DNA from: Gorsachius magnificus
Taxonomy: Eukaryota; Chordata; Aves; Pelecaniformes; Ardeidae
Reading direction: 5' to 3'
DNA length: 64,000 bases
NCBI GenBank assembly: GCA_034008185.1
Contig: CM067081.1
Coordinates: 32,796,806 to 32,860,805 of the forward strand
Shown here: positions 60,775 through 64,000 of the stretch, in pieces
How the letters are laid out: each line of letters starts with the position of its first letter
Position numbering within the stretch: the stretch's first letter is position 1
The notes under the pieces: model-generated
The model's database searches: none
Seen by the model: the letters and a program-made list of their open reading frames with translations, nothing else
What the model was told of the DNA's origin: nothing
Translations under genes and position numbers: made by a program

Positions 60775-63408
60775 CTGGAACGGCTGATTAAGGAAAACTG
60801 TTTCCTGTTCCCGCAGCGCAAAACGGTCACCCTCCTACTAAAGGACAGCTGCATCGGTGTGAAACTTTGTTCCACTCTTATGTTCCCTCCTGTGCAACGC
60901 TGCTGGTTGGCCATTTTTGTTATGCAGTACCAGGCAGAACAATGAACCTTGCTTTAATTGGCATGGCCAGCCTTACTTTCCCATCCCTATTCCTCAGGAT
61001 CTTACACCCAGGACTGAGGAGGCAGGAGGACACTGCGAAAGCCCTCAGAGTCTTTACTCATTTAGCTTTGATGGGCGAAAGTAGGTCTGCTCACAGTAAA
61101 AAACATTACTCCCAACCCATCTCCCACGGCTCTGATCAGCTGGCTCTTAAAACAAAACCAAAAATTGTGCAAGACTGAGATAAACAAAAAAATTTCATGG
61201 CTAACTGCGTTCTCCAGTCCTGGAAATAGCCCCCATTCCAAACTCATCTGGTCAATTTTATTTAAAACTAGGCTCCAAACAAAGGAAATGGACAGGTATG
61301 AAATTGGAAGAACAGAAAAATGTTTCACAAGATCACATTCTAATATTCACTCTGTGTGAATCACAAATTCAATCTGACCAGCAGCAGTCGACTAAGAAAA
61401 TTATCAACTACACAATTTTCCATTCATAAAAAGAGAGTATTTGAGCTGACATGATGCTTTCCACACTGAGCATTCTGTGAAACTGTCAGTACTTGCTGTT
61501 GCATAGCTAAGCTTAATAGTTTTGCACACCTTTGAAAAGGATACAATGATATTCCAAGGACCAAGTCTTAACCAGTTTGGCCAAAACCCTTTATATAGAG
61601 CAAAAAAGCCTTCATTCTTCCATGTCTGGAAAAAAAAACACCACAGCAAGAACACACTTATGTAATTCTTTATTAGCAAGAAATCTAGACAGCGTCTCAG
61701 CTAACAAGATTCTGTACTGGACAAGGGGATGGCTTAGTGCTGTAACCTTGATTTAAACATACTGTATGATGGGACAAGGGAAACATTTCACTAGATAAAG
61801 CCAAGATTAGTAATGCCTGCAGCACTACCTGGCAGGTAAAGATGCAGTCTTCTGTCATTTCAGTACCCAAACCAGATTTGTCCAAATTGCATTCCTGGAC
61901 TTTTTTTTTTGTTTTGTTTCTTTCCCCTAAAAACCTTGCAGAGCGCTGCACGTAAACCTGCAGCTCACATTTGGCACCCTCTTGAAATTTTTCAATTTGC
62001 TTTATGGACTTCACAAAATTGCACTGGACAATGTGACTTGGACACTTACACAAACTGGACTGTTCAGTCAACAGTCTGGACACCAACAGCTTCCTATCCA
62101 CTCTTCTCCATGTAAAAGGCCATCATGCTCCCACCTCATACCCAATTTAGGGATTTAAGAAACCAAGACAAAATAATCGAAATCAGAGACCAACATTGCC
62201 TTTGGCTGTACTAGGCTTTCCATTATGTAGTAAGCCACAGAGAAAGCCATCTGCCCCAGAAGATTTTGTTCTTCAAGAACTGACCTATGAAATTATCATT
62301 TCCTATCAATATTCTACCATCATATCAAGTTAGGTAAGATAGTGCTGCCAAGAGACTTTGTCTCCTCACCCAAGCACCAAAAGGAAGTAAGTGCCTGCAG
62401 TACATACTAACTTCCTTCCTGCCTTTCTGTCAAAATGGTAAATACTTTTCACAGCCAGTGCATTATTGGCAGTACAGTCCTCTTGAGCAGTAGGGCAAAA
62501 AGCATAACTAAGTCCCTTGGATTAATTCCTAGGGAGACTTAAAACAATTTCAAGTTCTATACCAAAATCACTGCTTGATGGCACCAGTTTCTGCTTACAT
62601 TGACACACAAACTACTTACTTGTAACAAGCAATCCAAAGTACCCTTGTAGTTTGAGTGTCCCCCATGTTGTTGGCTTCTCTGATTCATCATGCGTGTTCT
62701 CACAACATCAATCGGATTGGATGCAAGGGCTCCAGCCAACCCACAAGTAAAACTTGAGCTAATAAAAGAAGAGTTTAATGAAATTCGACTTACCACATTT
62801 CAAGATGTACAAGAATTCCCCCTCCCCAGAAAACATACAGTAATAATGAGTGCTTAATGATTTTAGTCAAAAATTACATCAGCTAATAGATGTGAAAGAT
62901 TACTTTTCATTTACTATAGCATCATTTTCAAGATTTGATATGCAGCCCTTATCTATGGTCTCTGTACACCTGAACAGATGTTTGTGCCTCTGAGAATGGC
63001 AAATATTTAATTGGAACTTTAATCTCGCACTGCAAAGCTGCATGATTCAGATCATCCACAAACCAAAACTTCATATTCAAAAGAAAACTAAATCCAAATC
63101 CTAAATGGAATTAGCTTCCATGCTATGTCCTACCATTTGAGATGCTATTGCTTTAAAAAGCATAAACACATCAGAAGTATATTTACATCTAGACTGATGT
63201 GACAGAAAAATCAAAATATTCATCCCCCACAATGAGAACTAACTGATGATGAGCTATGCAAGCTGTTAGTTACATGAACTTACAGGAAGTGAGTATATAC
63301 TGTATCTCCCATAAATCCAGACATAATTATGTGCTTCTTGGTCAGGTCATACACCGGCAGTTCCACTCCAACAACAATAGCAGCTCTCTGTGCTGTCAGT
63401 GATACTCC
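60733..63408 (-). CDS. SLC25A30: SLC25A30 (KMCP1) mitochondrial carrier, last four coding exons, partial
   Basis: SLC25A30 is an inner-mitochondrial-membrane carrier of the SLC25 family, close to the UCP4/UCP5 group. Four minus-strand exons code the last 128 or so of about 291 residues: 63,284-63,408; 62,620-62,758; 61,545-61,625; 60,733-60,774. All are GT-AG and phases agree. They include the end of the second carrier repeat and the whole third repeat, with the signature PIDVVR (PxDxxR) in [17 protein letters not shown] and the closing [15 protein letters not shown] helix. Strings are nearly identical to human KMCP1; the most variable part is [14 protein letters not shown]. The upstream exons lie beyond 64,000. 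The stop is TGA at 60,733-60,735 after KKLDF (human KKLDL). Confidence 0.96.
61545..61625 (-). CDS. SLC25A30: SLC25A30 penultimate exon
   Basis: The acceptor TTTTTTTCCAG precedes ACATGG. It codes [20 protein letters not shown] and LGPWNII and ends at ATT|GTATCC. Confidence 0.95.
62620..62758 (-). CDS. SLC25A30: SLC25A30 exon, start of repeat 3
   Basis: The acceptor TTTTATTAG precedes CTCAAGTTTT. It codes [20 protein letters not shown] and continues to [16 protein letters not shown]. It holds the third PxDxxR carrier signature. Confidence 0.96.
63284..63408 (-). CDS. SLC25A30: SLC25A30 exon, end of repeat 2
   Basis: The acceptor CTTTTGCCAG precedes GGAGTATCA. The peptide reads [20 protein letters not shown], then [20 protein letters not shown]. 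It ends CACTTCCT|GTAAGT, splitting a Leu codon with the next exon. Confidence 0.95.
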
Positions 63409-64000
63409 CTGGCAAAAGAAAGGATATAGTTGAAGTTTAAAATTAACCTTTGTGCACCATCAGAAAAGCTTAGCTTTTATCATACAAAGCAACACTGCAT
63501 GAATGCGTTAATAACATTGTGAATTCAAATAAGGCTAATGAGTACAAGTCTTAGATGTATGTGCTCCAAAAATGCAGATTCATATTAACAGATAAATCAC
63601 TTTTCCATACTGAACAACAGTTTCTGTTCCTTTATGCTACTCCACCTCTACTTAATAGACAAATTCTTACATTGACAGTCAGCTAAGACCTCAATCACCA
63701 GGTCATACTGGCTCCCTTTGCTGCAAACTGAAAAACTGCCAAAGTAAGGAGGATGAACAGAAAAATGGAGATCAAGGTACTTTGCAGAGAAAAGCACATT
63801 AATAGAAAAACGTTTCTATTTTCCAGCTGTTTCAGAACAATTGTCCATTCTTGGTCTTCAGTTGTTATAGTCACTGACTGTAATTGGCATAAGACAACCT
63901 ACAAGACTAAGTACAAGAATGCCTGAGCTAGAGGGGGTGTTCATTAGTACTTCCAAATGTTCTGTGGTATATGTTTTAAAAAGAGCAGAGCATACAGATT
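63409..64000 (-). other. SLC25A30: SLC25A30 intron, runs off the window
   Basis: Intronic sequence upstream of the first SLC25A30 exon visible here. The preceding exon, which should end with LWK, is not in the window. Confidence 0.7.

Noticed and set aside
1..64000. tRNA, snoRNA, microRNA or other RNA genes
   Set aside because: No tRNA internal boxes or snoRNA box pairs stood out on reading; absence by eye is not proof.

Overview
This is vertebrate nuclear DNA, almost certainly from a bird. It carries many CR1 LINE copies with the avian 3' tail (repeats of an ATTCTATGA-type unit), two solo ERVL-type LTRs of a form common in bird genomes, a GC-rich CpG-island promoter, and multi-exon genes split by GT-AG introns. 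I cannot place it to order. There is no prokaryotic content, no CRISPR array and no RNA gene that I can support.

Layout. (1) 1-12,995 is gene-poor. It holds a 3.05 kb degenerate CR1 (about 1,945-4,997), a 121-bp pure purine run (6,053-6,173), an older antisense LINE (about 8,020-8,760), and two CR1 copies in inverted orientation that share a 436-bp arm differing at only 3 positions by eye. (2) 12,996-22,229 (+) holds six exons of an ERICH6B-like gene (glutamate-rich 6B, FAM194 family). They were found by homology to remembered human protein and by compatible splice phase. The fifth exon has an in-frame TGA inside the conserved FAM194 region and a GC instead of GT at its donor, so the gene may be decaying. 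(3) About 23,290-57,000 (-) is the complete COG3 gene, with 23 coding exons that join in phase to 822 codons plus stop. Its introns carry two antisense solo LTRs and three CR1 pieces. (4) About 56,440-57,480 is the COG3 CpG island and first exon, with a CR1 insertion just upstream (about 57,610-58,558). (5) About 59,150-63,408 (-) is the 3' part of SLC25A30, a mitochondrial carrier, with its last four coding exons; the gene continues beyond the window.

The genes belong to one syntenic block (SLC25A30, COG3, ERICH6B), also neighbours in human 13q14 as I remember it. They do not form a pathway: COG3 is a Golgi tethering subunit, SLC25A30 an inner-mitochondrial-membrane carrier, and ERICH6B is uncharacterised. 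COG3 and ERICH6B converge tail to tail within about 1 kb. SLC25A30 and COG3 run head to tail about 2 kb apart.

Exon borders come from reading splice sites and phase by hand. Protein comparisons are with human sequences from memory, so percent identities are not given. I found no sign of an unknown defence or enzymatic system. The points most worth checking are the two lesions in ERICH6B, the near-identical inverted CR1 pair, and the gene orientation.
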